Shown here: piece after piece, positions 19,301 through 34,300 of the stretch
Numbering within the stretch: the stretch's first letter is position 1
How the letters are laid out: the number at the start of each line of letters is the position of its first letter
The notes under the pieces: generated by a model
Told to the model about the DNA's origin: nothing
Seen by the model: only the letters and a program-made list of their open reading frames with translations
Databases searched by the model: none
Made by a program: the position numbers and the translations under genes
NCBI GenBank assembly: GCA_001724265.1
Contig: MEDY01000005.1
Location: forward strand, 1-64,000
Origin: Rhizaria sp. SCN 62-66
Lineage: Eukaryota > Rhizaria, unplaced
Reading direction: 5' to 3'
DNA length: 64,000 nt

Positions 19301-22300
19301 TTCGTGGTGGTACCAGGGGCAAATGCGAGCGACTTAAAAGCGAACGAGACTGCAGGGCAGCGCTGCGTGGCGCGGCAACACCACGGCTGCCGGCACAGCT
19401 GGTCGTTGCTGCTGCCACCGGAGGGCGGCACCGCAGCTGTTGCGGTCGCGCCCAGGGGCACACCGGCGCGACCGCGCGTCTGCAGCAGCAACTGCTCGAA
19501 GCGAGCGGCGCGGGCCCGCTTCGCCGCCACAGCAGTGCTCGTGCCGGCTGCAGCGGCTGCAAGGCCGAGGCCGTTGCAGTTAGCACACACATGCGAGACG
19601 CCGGCGTGACGCGAGCGCGCGGCGCTTGAGCTGGCGGAGAAGGCGATGGGCGTCAAGAGCGACAGCTTGGCAGGCACGCCGTCAGCGGCGCCAACGCAGC
19701 CCTTGCCGTCGCACTCGTCGCAGACGCCCAGCATGGCGACCCGCGGCGGGGGGCGGCTGAGCTTCCCGTCGTCGGCCAGCGTCGCGACGTAGTCCAGGAG
19801 GGCGGTGACGTGCGCGATAGTGGCCGTGGCGGTGTGGGCAACCGAGAGCGCGGTGACCAGCGGGAGGTAGTCGGCACGGTACACCGTCGGCCCGCGCGAG
19901 GCCGCGGGGGGCAGCGGGCACGGGATCGGCAGAGGAGACGGGAGGGGAATCTTGATCGTCACCACACGCGAGGCATGACCGCTGTTGTTGCGACTGCGCG
20001 TGAGAGCGTTGCTGGCGTTGTTCGTCGTGCCCGAGAGAAGCGAGTTGTACAGAGAATGTACGTCATCGGCGCTAGCGCTACTCGTGTCGTTGGTGTTAGC
20101 AAGGTAAACCGGGTACTGATGACTGAAGTTGTTAAACATCACAGCCATGATCTCGCTGTCGCCAATCATCACAACGCGGTACTTAGAACCACTAAGTGCG
20201 TCTTCGTCGTTGGCATCATCACTGTCACTGCTCTCGTTATAAGCAGGCTTCATCTTGGCGTTGGAGTGGCGATTGGAGCCATATCCGCTGTTACGGCGGT
20301 CCTTGTGAGTATCGGAGGAGTCGGGCTCCCGACCAGGATTCGCAGCAGCAGGCATATGAATATAGCGGAGACCACCAACGCGACCTTCAGCAACACCAAG
20401 AACCTTCATTAAAGTGACGGAGGCACCGGCGCGCCACTGTACAGCGCTCTTACTGTCAGCACTGCTGTTGTTCACCGTGTTGACAGTGTTCGACCTGCTG
20501 GCACCTGATTTGGTGTTGTTTGATGACCAACCGATACGCACACCCTTATTCTCGAGGCAGACAAGGCGGGCCTCTTCGGCCAGAACCTGTGCTGCAACCA
20601 CAGCGGCACGCGCGCTCGCGGTACTTGACAATGAAAACCCAGGAGCCAAGGGGGACGCGTGGCGCCAAGAGAATACACTGTCTACAGAGGAGTTTGAGCT
20701 TGAAACACACGCAGTGGCAGTGGCCATTGTATTGTAGGCGAGGGTTTCAGCAGCAACAGTGAGTGCAGCCGCCCCAGCATCCTTGCTGTGGGGCGAACTA
20801 ATGACGCTCGCAAACACTTGGTGTGCCTCGGCAGCAGTGACCGGTGCGAGGTGCTTCGCACCAGTTCCTGGGCCAGTCGCAGCGATGATTTCACCCTCGG
20901 GGGTGGCGCGCAGTGCCGCCACAGCGCCAGAATGGGAGTTAATCCCCGTCACTCCGGCCTTGGCAAACGCAGCGTCAGTTGCGGCGGCGTCAGCAAGCGA
21001 CTGCACAGGGGTCATCGTCGCGTTGGTCGCCGTCGCCGTCGTCGGCGGCGCTGCGGATGCTGGGGCTGCGGCTGCGGTTGCGTGAGTGTGCGGGAGGTGG
21101 CAGTGGGCTGTGCCGCTGTTGGCCACGATGAGTCCAGCCGGGAGGGTCGCAATGTTGGTCGCCACGGAAAGTGCAAGGGGCGCAACGTTCGTGGAGGCAA
21201 CGCGACTCATAGGGCGAGGCGCGACACCACCAGCACTAGTGCTCAAACTGGTCGCTGCGGAGGAAGGGCTACGCATTCCAGAGTTGATATTCGCGTTACT
21301 AGTGATGCTGCTACTGCTCGTGTTACCAGCGCTACTTGTGGTCGGCAGCGGGGCGATCACGCCACCCGGCAGTCCTGCGCTGGGCATCGGCACTGCCAAC
21401 GGCGACGCCAGCAGCCGCGTCAGGTGCGACGGGTAGACTTCGAGAACCTGAAGCAAATCCATTGTTAACGCTGCAAGCGTAGCCGGGTGATGCACGCAGA
21501 GTGACGCTGCGCCGCCAAGCTGCGCCTTGATGAGACTGAACACTGTCTCAACTGACGAAAGAGTGAACGTAGGCGGCAAAGGCGGCTCAGGCTCAATGTC
21601 TTCATCTTGGTCCGGCTCAGCACCGTTTGCGTTCGTGCCGTCGAGAGCAGCGGCAACCGCCGTGCCCGCGGCGGCCCGGGCGGCGGCAGCGCGGGCTGCG
21701 GCGGCCTCAGCGGGGGGCACAGACCAGACATACGGTTCAGAGGTAAGAGGCAGTAGCAACGAGTTGATGTAAGTGGACCGAGCCAGGCGGGGGATGTACG
21801 GATGCTCGGTGTAGGTGCGCTTCGACAAGTCGGCGTTGGAGTTGCCACTGTTGTCCTCGTCCTGATCGGCATCTTGGTCTTGATCTTCAGTGTTGTTATC
21901 ACCACCGCGGCCCTGCGCTGCATTCGCGACGGCACCAGAGTTTGCGTTGTTGGGGTTGTTCGCGGTAGCCGACGTGGTTGTGAGGGATGAGAACCACGAC
22001 TTAACACTGCTGAGCGTTCTCCCGGTCGGGGGACTCGCGCCGGGCTTTCCAAGCGCGCCGCCGGGGCCGGTCTGCCTGCTCTTGGAGTCAGGGGCGGCAA
22101 ACGCTGCGGCAGCGGCTTCGGCGCGCTTGGCAGCCTTGGAGCCAGGGACAGGGATATTGACTTGTGTGGCAATAGGAGGCACTGGGAAAATACCAGCGCT
22201 CGAGCTTGAGCTCGTGTTTGCGCTTGTGTTGTTTGCGGGAGAAATCCCCGTGTAACTGCTCACTGGGGGAGGCAACGTGCACTCAAGCATGCGGGCCGCC

Positions 22301-25300
22301 GCCGCGAGGACGACGCCGCGGTTGGGCGTAGCAAAGCTGGGCAACGTCTCGACACCAGTGAAGCTGTGGTTGCTCGCACTCGTGCCACTCAAGCTATTGC
22401 CCGAGAATGCAATGTGGCGCATGAGGGCAGCGACGAGGGGCGACAGAGTGAGGCCGAGCTCGCTATCGCTAACCGTGCGCACTTCGCCTTCGCACGCGGT
22501 GCGCACTGTGCGCTCCAGGTTGGCCACGCAGTCGAGCCGGAGCATGTACAACAGAGAATGGAGCGGCCAGTCGAGCTGCAGCGGGAGCGGGGACGACAAC
22601 GCGGCAGTGGCTGACTCGGGAACGTACGTGCCAATGGTTGACTGAACGTAGCCGGGTAACGGGGGCCGGGGGATCGACATCGTGCCAACGTGACGCAGCA
22701 AAGCTACACCGTTATACGCAGCCTTGGAACTATCACCGTCATGCTCGTCGTCGTTGCTTTCGTGACGGAGGTTGTATCCACGGCGAATCTTGGCCAACGC
22801 CGCGATATAGAGAATGCGACTGTTCGATGCAGACACAGCGCCCGCTGCCGCCGCGCCAGCTGTGACAGTCGCCGTCAGGAGTGCCGGGGCAGCGGCGCCC
22901 TTACGGTGCAGACCAACGCGGCGGCCTAGCTTCCTGTACAGCTCGTCGTGGAGCTCTAAGCTGAGACGCATTGCTTGGTACAGCGGCGCGGGATCAAAGC
23001 TCCCGCTGTTAGCATCACCACCAGCAGCAGAACTGGCGCCACTCGCATTCTGCGCGGTGCTGTTGCTGTTCATAAACAGCGGGCGGACACCCGTGAGCGC
23101 GAGCGACTGGAACTTGTTGTAATGCAGGGTTGCGCTGTGCGGATGCGCCGTGATGTCATCGAAGTGACTCACCGGCGCTAGCGCGTACGGGCCAGCGGCA
23201 GCGCTAGTTTGGCTCTGCGATGGTGTCGTCAGACGCCTCAGAGCGGAGTCCATGTCGGAGAGCACCGCACCAGGGCCATGTGCGGCGACAGCGTTGAACA
23301 CATCAGGAATGGCGAGCGTAGTCCGCGCCTTGATCTGCACTTGCTTCGGCTGTGCGACTTGCTGTTGCTGCAGCGTGCCACTGCTGTGGGCGCCGCCGAG
23401 AGCGGACGTGAACGCACTGTTCCCAGGCGTGTTCGCATTGGCGGTGGTGGACGTAGCCGCTGAGGCTGGGTGAGACTCCAACACGTACGATGTGACAGCG
23501 GTGTGCACGGGCAAGCCGACTGAGGTCGACGCAGAAGCGGCGGTGGACGCCTGTCCTGCCGTGTGAGCAAAGTGTGAGTTAATCTCATGACTAGGACCAG
23601 TTGCAGAATTGATACCACCTACTAGATTAGCGTTGGGGTTCAGCGTGTTTGAAGTCAGACCTTCCGGCTCTGCGTTATACTCAGTCAGAGTGGTGCTGAT
23701 AACGAGCGGCGTGGACGTCTCTAAAGGGACGCTGCTCAGACCGAGGGAGTACTTGGGCACCACAACTACGCTGCTTATGCTCGCGTTCGTTTTCGCACCG
23801 CTTGAGCTCGGGACAGCTGCGAGAGTGACCGTGTGAGGAGGATAGCCCAGACTGCTGATATTCGCAGTCGCAGTCGGCAGCGGCAGCGTGAGAGCAGCAG
23901 CCTGCTTGTTCGCGCTCTTCGTTCCTGACAGCAGCGAGGCGAGCACGCTGATGTCGTCACTGCTCAGCCCGCGGCCCCTGGCAACAGCCAACACCAAATG
24001 CAGGTGGTTGATGTAGCAGACTGCGCGCAGCAGAACGCCGACAACGCGCCAGTCCGTGGCACCGCCTTCAGCGGGGGCATTAGTGCCGCTCTTCGAGCTG
24101 GGGCTCGTTGCGCTATTGAACATGGCGCCGCCGTAGACCGAGTTGCCTGCGTTGTTGCTGCTGTTAAAGGCAGAAGCAAGGAACTGTTGCGGCAGCTTCA
24201 GGATTCCCTTACTTGCGATGTAGATGAAGGTGGGAATGCAGCGGCGAATCGCCGCGATGCGACGGGGCCACTCGTTAAGAATCGCAACAACGCCAACACC
24301 GTAGCCGTCTGTGATGACGCCGGGCCCGCCTGCACTCGCGCTCGGTGCACTCGCATTCGCGTTCGTGTTGTTGGCGCACGAGGCAGGAATAATGAGAGCG
24401 CTCGCCATTTGAATCACAGCATCCCACGGTGTCGGCATATCGCCGCTGCTGGCGCTGGAAGAAAGACTGCTGAAGTCGACAATGGTGCTGAACAGCGAGG
24501 CAGGGGAAAAGGGGAGAAGCGGCAACAGCTTCTGCTTCAAAACCGCGCTACTGGCAGTGCTTGTGGTCAGATTGGCGATTGCACTTGAGCTCGAGCCCGA
24601 GAAGCTCGACGCGGCGCTATTGCTAGCATAAGAGCTTGTGTTCGTGACATACTGGACCGCCGGCGCGAGCGCAATGCGCTGCGCAACTGCAATCGCGACG
24701 TGCACCGAGTCGGCGAGGCCCCAACCCGCCACCGTGCTCGCCAGACCGGCCACCTTGGGCGGCACCAGCGCGCCGGCCGCTGCGGGCAGCGCGCCAGACA
24801 GTGCGATCGTGCTGAAGGGCGTGCGTTGCGTGGCGTTGGCGACTGCACCGGCGGCGCCGACAGCTGCAGAGGCCGCGGCGGCTGCGGCAGCGGCGACGGC
24901 GGCCGCACTGCCGGTGCTCGAGCTCGAGGCGGCAACAGGTGACGCAAGCGATAGAGGCGTAATCGTTGATGAGCTGCTGCTGCTCGGGCTCGCGTTGCTG
25001 GTGTACAGAGTAGAAAGTGCAGTCGTCAGAGCTCCACTCGCTCCGAGCGACGCACGCGCTTGCGGCAGTGAGTAAACAAACATACGACTTAATTTGTGCG
25101 CGTTCGCAATGGGCTTGGCCAGGGCGATAGCTGAAGCATACGGCGGCGCAAAGCCGAGATGCAGCATTGCTGTGGTCACTGCAAGTGCGAATGGAGGAGG
25201 AAGGCTCGTTTGGCCCGCCGCCCCGCCGTGCTGCAGTTGAGGTGGCGGTTGCAATAACGGACTGCCCGATGAGCTGTAGCCAAACATACTACTCGAGCTT

Positions 25301-28300
25301 GCGTTCTGGCTACTAGGATGATGCCCAAAGCTGCCAGTGATGAAACTGCCAGGCTTACTCCCGAGACCAGTATTCTTGCTGCTCGCGTGGGTGTTATTAT
25401 CGGCAGCAGTGTAGGAAGTTGAGGGCCACGACGGCGCCGCAGTCGGCAGCGGCTGCCTCACCAGCAACTCCACAGGAATACCCTCGACTGCCCGCAGCGA
25501 CGACAGCGTAGGCCGCCACGGCACCAGGGACAGCGGGAAACGCAGCGGGATGCAGTGCGACAATAGCATGGGGTCCGCAGGCAGCGAGGCCGGCAGCGAC
25601 AGCGGGGCGGGCAAGGGGTTTGCGGGAGTGGTGCTTGGGCTAGAGCTGGTGTTGCATGCAGATGGGGACATAAGCGAGAGAAGACGCGACGTGGCGCGCG
25701 CGTTCGCCTTCAGAACCTTCGAGACTATGCGAGTCCCGATGAAGAAGCTCTTGTTGCAAGGATCACATGAAGTACCGATGTTTGTGTTATTGTCACCTTC
25801 ACTATCCTCCTCATCGCCTTCCTCGTTGCCGTCGTTACTGTCTTCATCGGCAGTAGTCGTGCTTTTCTTGCCACCGCTGCTTGTCGTAACCGAGGGTGAC
25901 CACAGCTTGTTGAAAACAGTGTCATGTTGTGACAGCAAATGCGCAAGCACAGGCGCCACAGCTAGCACTGCACCAGGAGACACGGTGACCGGTACCGAGA
26001 GCAGTGTTTGCGACAACACTGGTAATGCAGTCAGAGCGCTCGAAGCCGCAGTAGAGCTTGATTTTTTCTTGTCGTTGTGCAGGAATGATGTGCTGAGAGC
26101 CTTGTTCCACGTGCTCGCGCTCGGTGTGATGGGCATGCTCACGGTCACAAGCTCCCGCACAGTCACGCCGACCCAACCTTTGACGCCGGCACCGACGTTG
26201 CCACTCGCGCCTGAGCCAGACCCAGAGCTGGAGCTGCCAACGCCAACGCTGCTTGTCGTGTTGAGCAGCGACAACCACAGCTTGGACTGATGCGCAGAGC
26301 GCTTCAGTGTCAACGAGGCCAATGCCGAAGCAGACCGACCTTCGCCGCCCGCGCTCACGGCAACAGTAGTAGCGCCGGCCATGGCAGACGTCGCCGCGCT
26401 CGCATTCGCAGTGACCGCAGTTGCGTTGGGACCGGGAGGCTCGGCGGGAAGAGAGGCGGGCATGAGCCAGGGCCACTGCGTGTCGGTGCTCGCAGTGGTC
26501 GACACGCGAACAGGCGTGGGGAACAGCTGGACGTGCGGCGCTGGCACTGACACCGCAGCACTGGCACTATCACTCGAGACATGACTATTCACGGTTAGCG
26601 GTGCAGTACTCAGACTTTGTGCAAACTCAGTGAGTCTCAGCGCCCAGCGCTCTGCGCTAACACGGCAGTATGTTTCGACCATACCCTTGAACAGCTCCAC
26701 ACAGTCAGGCAGCACGGCAAGCGCTGTGGCATGTGGCAGCTGAACGCGAGTTGGCTGCTTGTACACGCTGCCATGCGCAGCGCCAGCCGACACAGCAGCA
26801 ACAGAAGTGTTGAAACCAGCGGTGGCTGGAGGCAGGGTGAGGGTTAAACCGCCCCCGGGCTGGCCAAGTCTGCCGGCTACCGCTGCGTCGATCGCGACAG
26901 CGTTGCCGACAAGCGTCGGAGGCAGCACCATAGGTGCGAACGTGCTGTTGTAGCTGGCGGTGGCAAGTTGGACAGCAGCGATCGCAACGAGCTCCGCGAA
27001 TGCGCGCGCAGAAAGTGCAACGTAAGTGCCGTGCTGAGGGCCTACGCTGGCAGTCCCGAACTGTCCCTGTTGCTCCGGGCCGTGCTGACTGTAAGCGTAG
27101 CTCAAACCGGAGGCCGAAGCTGTGGCGGCAGCCGGAGGAGACAACAACGGGTAAGAGCGCGAAGTCAGCCTGCGCAGCGCGCCGGCAGCGCCAGCCCAGC
27201 CGGTCGCAGTCGCGGCCGCCGCGCCAGCGCCGCCGCTGCCTCCAACGCTGCCTCTCGCAGCATGCGCATTCGCACCAGAGGAGCCGATGTTGCTCATCGC
27301 TTCAGTCGCTGCCAGAGAATGGAGCAGTGCGGAAGCTTGGCGGGCCTGGTGGCGAATGCAGCGGCCGATCGCGATGGTCTCAGCGACAACGGCCGCAGCG
27401 GCAGCAGCAACACTGGATGGTGCTGACGGTGCAGCAGTGGTCCCGCGAGCGTGGCCAGAGCCGATTGTGATAGGAATGGTCTTCGTGTCAGTGTCCGTTT
27501 TGTTCGAGATCGCGGACATGAGGTCGTCGCTGTCATGATCACTGTCATTGCGCGCCCCAGACTCATTGCTGTTGGAGGTAACGGGGAGGTTGAGCTGCTG
27601 CATCAAAGCGTACAGGTCGTCGTTACCCCCACCGCGAACAGCGCTTGAATTGGCATCGTCAACTTCGTCATCAAATGGGTTGGTGCTACTCTTGCTCTTG
27701 TCACTTCTGTTCGCAAACGGGTTGTGGCTGTTGGCATACTGAGACAGACGGTTGTCAACGGCGTTGCGCCCGCTCGCGTTCATGCCGGCGGCCGTGCTCG
27801 TGAGGGCAGTGATCGGCGCCAGCGCGGCCAGCCTGTTGCCGCGGCGGCCACGCTGGCCGGGCAGCGGGGCATGCGTCGGCAGCGCGTCCTCTAGGGCATC
27901 ATCGGGAGAAGCAAGAGCTCCCTTCGAGTCGCCCTGCTTGCCGCGGCCCCTCGCACCAGTCCTGGTCGCCGCGTTGTTGTTGTTTGCGCTTGTGTTAAAA
28001 TAGTCGGTAACCGCGGAGCTCAGGTCAACAGCACCACTAGTAGTCTGGCCCTTGACGCGGCCGGTCGCGGTGCTGCGACGCAGGTCGATGACCCCGCCGT
28101 CGGCCGGCGCGCTGCTGCTGTCATCATCCTCGCTCTCCTCTTCATCGCCGTCGTCCTCGTCACCGTCCTTCTTGTCGCAGTCGCTATTGGCAGCGATGCC
28201 GCGGGCCATCGCGGTCTCACAGCTCTCCTTGCCCAGGTACGGCACGGCGCGCGCCACAGCGGTCGCGGCGGCGAGAGCGACAACGCCGCGGATCGCCTTG

Positions 28301-31300
28301 GCTTGCTGGAGCAGAGACGCGAGGGAAGGAAGGCCACTTACACCTGAAGTCGCGCTGCCAACGTCACTGCTATGCGCACTTTCACAGTCGTTAGCACTTG
28401 CAGCAGCAGCGGCGGCAGCAGTGACCGCCACAGGGTCAGCTGTGGCAGACAAACCGTTGCCACAAGCAGCAGCCGCAGCAGCAGTGTTGCGAATAGTCGC
28501 CTTGACATAAGCCCTACGTTGCGCTTCAGCACCTTCCTCTTCCTCCAGCAAACTAAGCCGCTGCTGCTGACAGAAGCGTTCCAGAGTCGCGACGGTCTCT
28601 AGCTTCTTGTTGACAAGAGCCCAGTCAACCACGAACGACTTGAGCTTAGCAGGAGTCGGAACGACAGTCGCTGCTACGCCAGTGCCCGAGGCGATGGCGT
28701 GACTAGTGTTGGTACTGACTGAGAAGTTCGGTGGCGGGGGGAAGCGCAGCAAGTAGTTGTTAGGATTGTATGCGTTGTACGCACTCACTGGACCGAACGT
28801 GTACAGATCACTGGGGCTGGGCGGGGCGCCACTCACTCCGAGCGCGGGAGTACTGAGGTTCACGCCAGAGCCAAAGCCGGGCTTGCCGTACTGTTGCTGC
28901 TGGGAGTGCAGATGCGCCTGGGTCTGCGAGTGCGAAGGCGGTTGCGACTGTTGCTGCTGTAAAATATTATCTAAGCGGTGCACAGCAACAGACAGCACAG
29001 CGCCCGCGCTGACAGTCGCGTTGCTGCCGCTCGTCGCATTCGCGCTGCTCGTGTTGGCGAGCAGCGCGGCATGCGCTTCGGCCAGCGCGAGAGCTTCAAC
29101 AGCGAGACCAAGAGCAAGTGCGGAGACTGCGCCGGCGGGCGGCGGAGGGAGACCACCGGTGACTGCGTCTGTGAATGCAAGTTGGCGCTCGACCTGAGCC
29201 ACAGTAGACGCGGAGTGACCGCGATCAACGTCAGAGTGACTGGCAACATACGAGTCGCAGTGCGACAAGCACTCAGTAACACAGTGCATAGCACAATGAC
29301 TGTGGGCAAATGCAGGCATGAAGTTATCCTGACCACGGTCCAACACACTGAGAGCGCGCGCGTAGGCAAAGCCCAGGCGGTGCTTCAGCCACGCGTGGCT
29401 GTACCGAGTCAGACCCGCTCCTGCCAAACCGACAGAAGTGCTCACACCGGTCTTGGCGCTGAAACCAACACTGGCGCCAGCAAATGCAACCGGGATGCCA
29501 GACGCGGAGTTGCCATTGCTGTCGCCCAGGTTGTTTGTCACGCTGCCCGAGCTGCTACTGCTGCTGCTGTACGCAGACGGAAACAACGGCGCTGAAGTGT
29601 TGTAAACAGGCATCCCGCCCCATGCTTCAACCTGCGCGCGCGTGACAGCCTTAGTGACGGTCTCAACGTCAACATAGAAACGAAGCATCGACGCCAGCGA
29701 CGCGAGGGTCGCGTCCAGGAAGCTCCGGATCGAAGGCAGCAGACGTGGGTAGCACATCACGGGCACGCGCGTCAAAGTGAATGGCAGCCCGCGCTGTCCC
29801 GAAGTTAGGCCGCGTTGTTGCGCGGCGGTGGCAGTGGCGGGCGTGATGACTGTGCGCCAGTCCCAGGTCGCGCACGACGGGGTCGAGACCATGGAGATGA
29901 GGGAGCAGAGCTCGCAGTCGCATATGAGAGAGTGGGGGCCGATGAAGACGCGGCCCCTGAGCCAGATGCGCCGGCGCAGCATGGGCCTGGAGAGCATCGG
30001 AGCGACGGTAACACCGCTAGAAGAAGCAGCCCTCACAAGCGGACCATTAGCGTTCGACATGCTCACGACATTTCCAGAGGAACTCCCAATAGTGTTCAGG
30101 GTTGTCTTAGTCTTCGGAGAGCTGACGTTCGGAGCGACCATCAGCGTAAGCACGCGGGCGATGGTGCTCACAGTCAACAGGTACCCCTGCGCAGCCACTG
30201 CGACCGAGTCAGCGGCCGCAGCACCGGATGCGGCGGTAGCAGTGGAGGCCAGAGCAGCGGCAGCGGCCTCGGCCTCTGCAGCGGCGGCCGCAGCAGCAGC
30301 CTCGGCAGCGGCGGCCTTCCTGGCGCTAGAGCTAGAACCAGAGCTCGTACCAAACTTAGCCGTGCTGAGCTTCTTGGACACTGTGTCAAAGCGAGCATCA
30401 TGAGCTCCAGAAGCACCCGTACTTGTGGCCGCCGCCGAGTTCGCCGTGTTGTTGTTACTGTTGCTGTTGCTGATCGCGCCAGCAACAGTCAACAGCTCGT
30501 CGCAAGCTTCGATGTTTGCGCTACTGCAGCTGCTGTTGTTCTTCACCAAAAGATGAGCGTGCGTGTACGGTGTCAACGCCTTAGACGCCAGCGTCAGAGG
30601 TGCATCGACAACGCGCGTGACAGGAACGCTAGGGTGACGGCCATGAACAGATGCAGATGCTGCGGAGTGACTGCGCGCCGCGGCCATCGCAACACGGTGC
30701 ATCGCCTTGGCGCAGGCGTTGATCAACGGACGAATCGAGGTGGGCTTGTTATCGGTCATGGTGCTAGGGCTCGAGAGAGCAACCGCCGCCGCCGCCTTCA
30801 GCAAGTGAGCCAACGTCGCAGCAGCGGTCATTGCAAGCGCCGCGCGACCAGGGGCTGACTCGGAAAGTAATACACCAGCGACATCAGCGGCGTTGGTCGG
30901 CGCAATCGTGCTCGCAATCGCACGCACACTCGCGCTGGGGTTCGGTTGGTTGGCAGTCGTGGCTAAGCGACTGGATGGACTGCTCGCAAGCTCAGAGTCG
31001 GAGTCGGAGTCGCTGCCCAGAGAATCCGGCGACTGTGGTGATCGAATTCCCCCCTTGGACTTCGGGTTATAGCTCTTGTTCGTATCGATGCCCATGTCAG
31101 TGATTGAGCTGCTCTTGTGAGCGTTGTTGTTGTAAGTGTTGGTGTTACCATTCACACGCACCCACCGAGCAACGACGCCCGCGTTCGCGATTGCCCGCAA
31201 CGCGTCGCCACCGGACGCGACGACAACAATGTTCTGCTCGCTTGGATGCTCAGCTTGCTCCAGTTGGTTCTGAATCGGTAGCATGCCTGCGGTAAGTTTA

Positions 31301-34300
31301 AGCGACTTGGCTGCAAATGTGAGCGGCAACGGCTGGAAGCCGTCGGCACTGACACTCGAAAGCGTGTAGGAAGGCAAAAACAGACTGTCGTTGCCGAGGA
31401 TAGCCTTGCTCAGAGCCACGTCAGCAGATGACACCTTCGCAGCATTCTTGTCTTTCTTACTCTTCTTATCGCTCTTCTTGTCAGACTTACTTGACTTGGC
31501 ATCCACAGAAGTTTTTCCGTCTGCTGAAGGCTTTGACTTATCCTTTGTACTGGCCTTAGCGGCGCCTGACTTCGCAGATGCAGCATCGACGGAGTTGTGG
31601 TGGTGGTCATTGTCGCTCTCACTGTCAGCGGTGACATCACCGCTCTCCGCGGACTTGCGCTCGGTACTGATCGTTGCGGTGTCCTTGGCGGCAGAAGAGT
31701 CGGCAGCGTCAGCAAGCGCCCACACAGAGCCAGCGGCAGCTCCCTTGGCGAGCCATTTGCGGGCGACGCGGCTCACCTTCAGGGCCGCCTCGACGCCCTT
31801 CGCCAGCCGCTTCGCCCGCTGGCCGTCCTCGGTGTCTCCGGCCGCGTTCGCACTGCTGAACGCAGCGGCAGCGGCGGCCGTAAGAGACTGCTCGAGGTAC
31901 CGCTGCGTGCGCTCCGCCGCCCGCAGCGCCGTGAGCAGCGACACGACGCCCGTGCGCGCGGCGGCGCTCGTGTAGCCCAGCGCGAAACCGCTGCCGACGC
32001 CGTAGTGCGAGTAGTTAAGCCGCCGGTTGCCGCCGCTGTTTTCGCAGTTGTCGTCGTCCGCGTCAACGGCGGTGGCAGCAGCTGAGCTCGCAAACGAGTC
32101 ATGGATACCGGAGCTGGTGGCTGTGGACGGCCGACCTGCCTTGTTGTCCTTTCCCTTGGTCTCGCTCTTCGAGCTACCAGTTGCATTAGCGTTACTCTTA
32201 GCATTGCCGTCTTCTGCCAGTGTGGACAGATACGCAGCGGCAACATGGGCAGGCGCTCCAATGATAGCATGGCTGCCATCGGCAAACGTAAGCTTCAGCG
32301 CCCGCACGCTCACACTGACCTCACTTGTACCAGAAGCAGCGTTCATCGGTGCAGCATCACTCGTGGCGTTGTTCGCGTTGTTGCGATTTCCGGGCAAAAA
32401 GCGTTTGAGGCCAGTCACAACCTTGTTGACAGCGGATGCAGAAGTGGCTGCGGCCGCGGACGCCGCCGCTGCCGCTGCAGATGCTGCGGCTGCGGCCGCG
32501 GCGGCGGATTGTGAAGCCGATGCAGAGGCAGACGCAGATGCAGTGACGACTGTTTCCCTGGCATACTCAACCAATGCGGCAAAAGACGTTAGGCCACCTG
32601 AGGCGGACGCGGACGCGGTGTGAGAAGCTAAGCCAGCGTCAGCGCCGTTGTCGCTAGCGGGAGAAGAGACGGAGTGAGTGCTTACATGTGACGCTGCGCG
32701 GTCCAAAGGCTGGCCTTCGAGGAAACCGTTGGCGTTCGTACCGTCACCGTTCTCCGAGTTGACATTCATCCGGATATCGTTCGTGTTCGAAGATAAGCCG
32801 GCTTCGTCCGAGAGATCAGAGGGAATGGCGTCCCGGAGGCGCTGTCCGCCGACGGGGTCGATTTGACTCAGCACGAACGCCGACATCGCGTCGACCTCAG
32901 ACTGCGTGGCGAGGTGCGCGTCCTCCAAGAGCTTCCCAGCGGCGGCTCCGCTGTATGGGGGTGCGATGCCCATGGCTGCCGCGTCTTCACTGCTCACGGT
33001 CAGCGTCACCAGCTCAGCGCTGACAACGACACCACTGACGCCGTTCACCGCAGCCGTCGCGCAGACCGCGGGGGCCGACGCGGACATCAGCGAGCCGGCT
33101 GTGGCAGCCGTGGCGGCGGCGCTGGCGGCCGCGGTGGCCGCGGCGGTGGCGCAGGCCTGGCCGCAAACCCAGTCAGCGACGGTGGCGTAGCTCCACGTGG
33201 CGTCGACGGGCACGGCGCCGCCGGCCAGCGCGCGCGCCACACTAGGCACGGCGCCGCTCACAGCGCTGCCGACAGGGCCGGAACTCGGGCCGGAGACGAG
33301 CAGGGCGGTTGAGAAGTTGTTGCTGTTGGACTGAGAGAGGGAATGTGCAAGAGTCAGTGCGCGGCCGAACGCGGGCGACCACAAGAGCCAGTGAGGCAGC
33401 GAGGACGCGGACTTCGAAACCTTGCTCGAAGTTAATTGTGGCGTACTGGAAGAGTTAGGTAGGCCAAACACATCCTCTAACGCAGATGTGAGGGCCTCAA
33501 AGTATGTGAAGGATCCCGAGTCCGACGCGTGTGCGCTGGGGCTGTCGACCAAGGGCGCGTGCGTTAGCGATCGGTCTAGGGCCCAGCCGGCCTCCCACTG
33601 CGTCGCCACGGCGGGGACCGGGATGCCGCGGCCCCAGTCGCGGCCCGTGTCGAACGCGCCGTCGTCGCCATGATCCTTCTCGTCCTCCGTGTGATCGTGG
33701 CGCTTACTGCCGCTGCTGTTGCTGGGACTCGCGGCCGCCGCATGCGAGCGCTTGGAGCGGCTGCGCGGGGCCGGCTGCCACAGTAGCGACGGCAGCGGCA
33801 CGGGGGGACTGTGCGCAGGGACGGCAATGGGCACGGAGTGCAGCAGGCCAGGGGTACTTAGATGGTCTAAGTAGGGTGCCGAGTGGAGCGTGTTTGCCAT
33901 GGCGAGAAGTGACTGTGAGCACATCTCCGCTAAAGCAGCTGCAACGTCGGTGTTGGCATTCGTAGCGTCAGCAGCAGAGTTGATGTTGTCGCTAACGAGG
34001 ATTGGAGCGAGATGGTTGGCGTCAACACTAAACAGACTCTTGGAGTAATTCGCACCAGCGTTCGGGCTGCTAGTGCTTCCGCTTGTCAGCTGAGATTCTT
34101 TGTACAACTGCTTTACAGTGGCCTTGTCAGTCAGGTCAACAAGGCTACCGTCACGCAAATACACAAAGGGGTAGAACGCGCCGGAGTTCGCTGTTGTCGC
34201 AACACCGGCGTTCGCAGAATGGTCGTGGCCGTGCGTGGCAGTGCCGGTGGCTTGGGGGAAGCTTGGCAAGGGCGCTGCAGCAGTGCCTGCGGCGTCCCAC

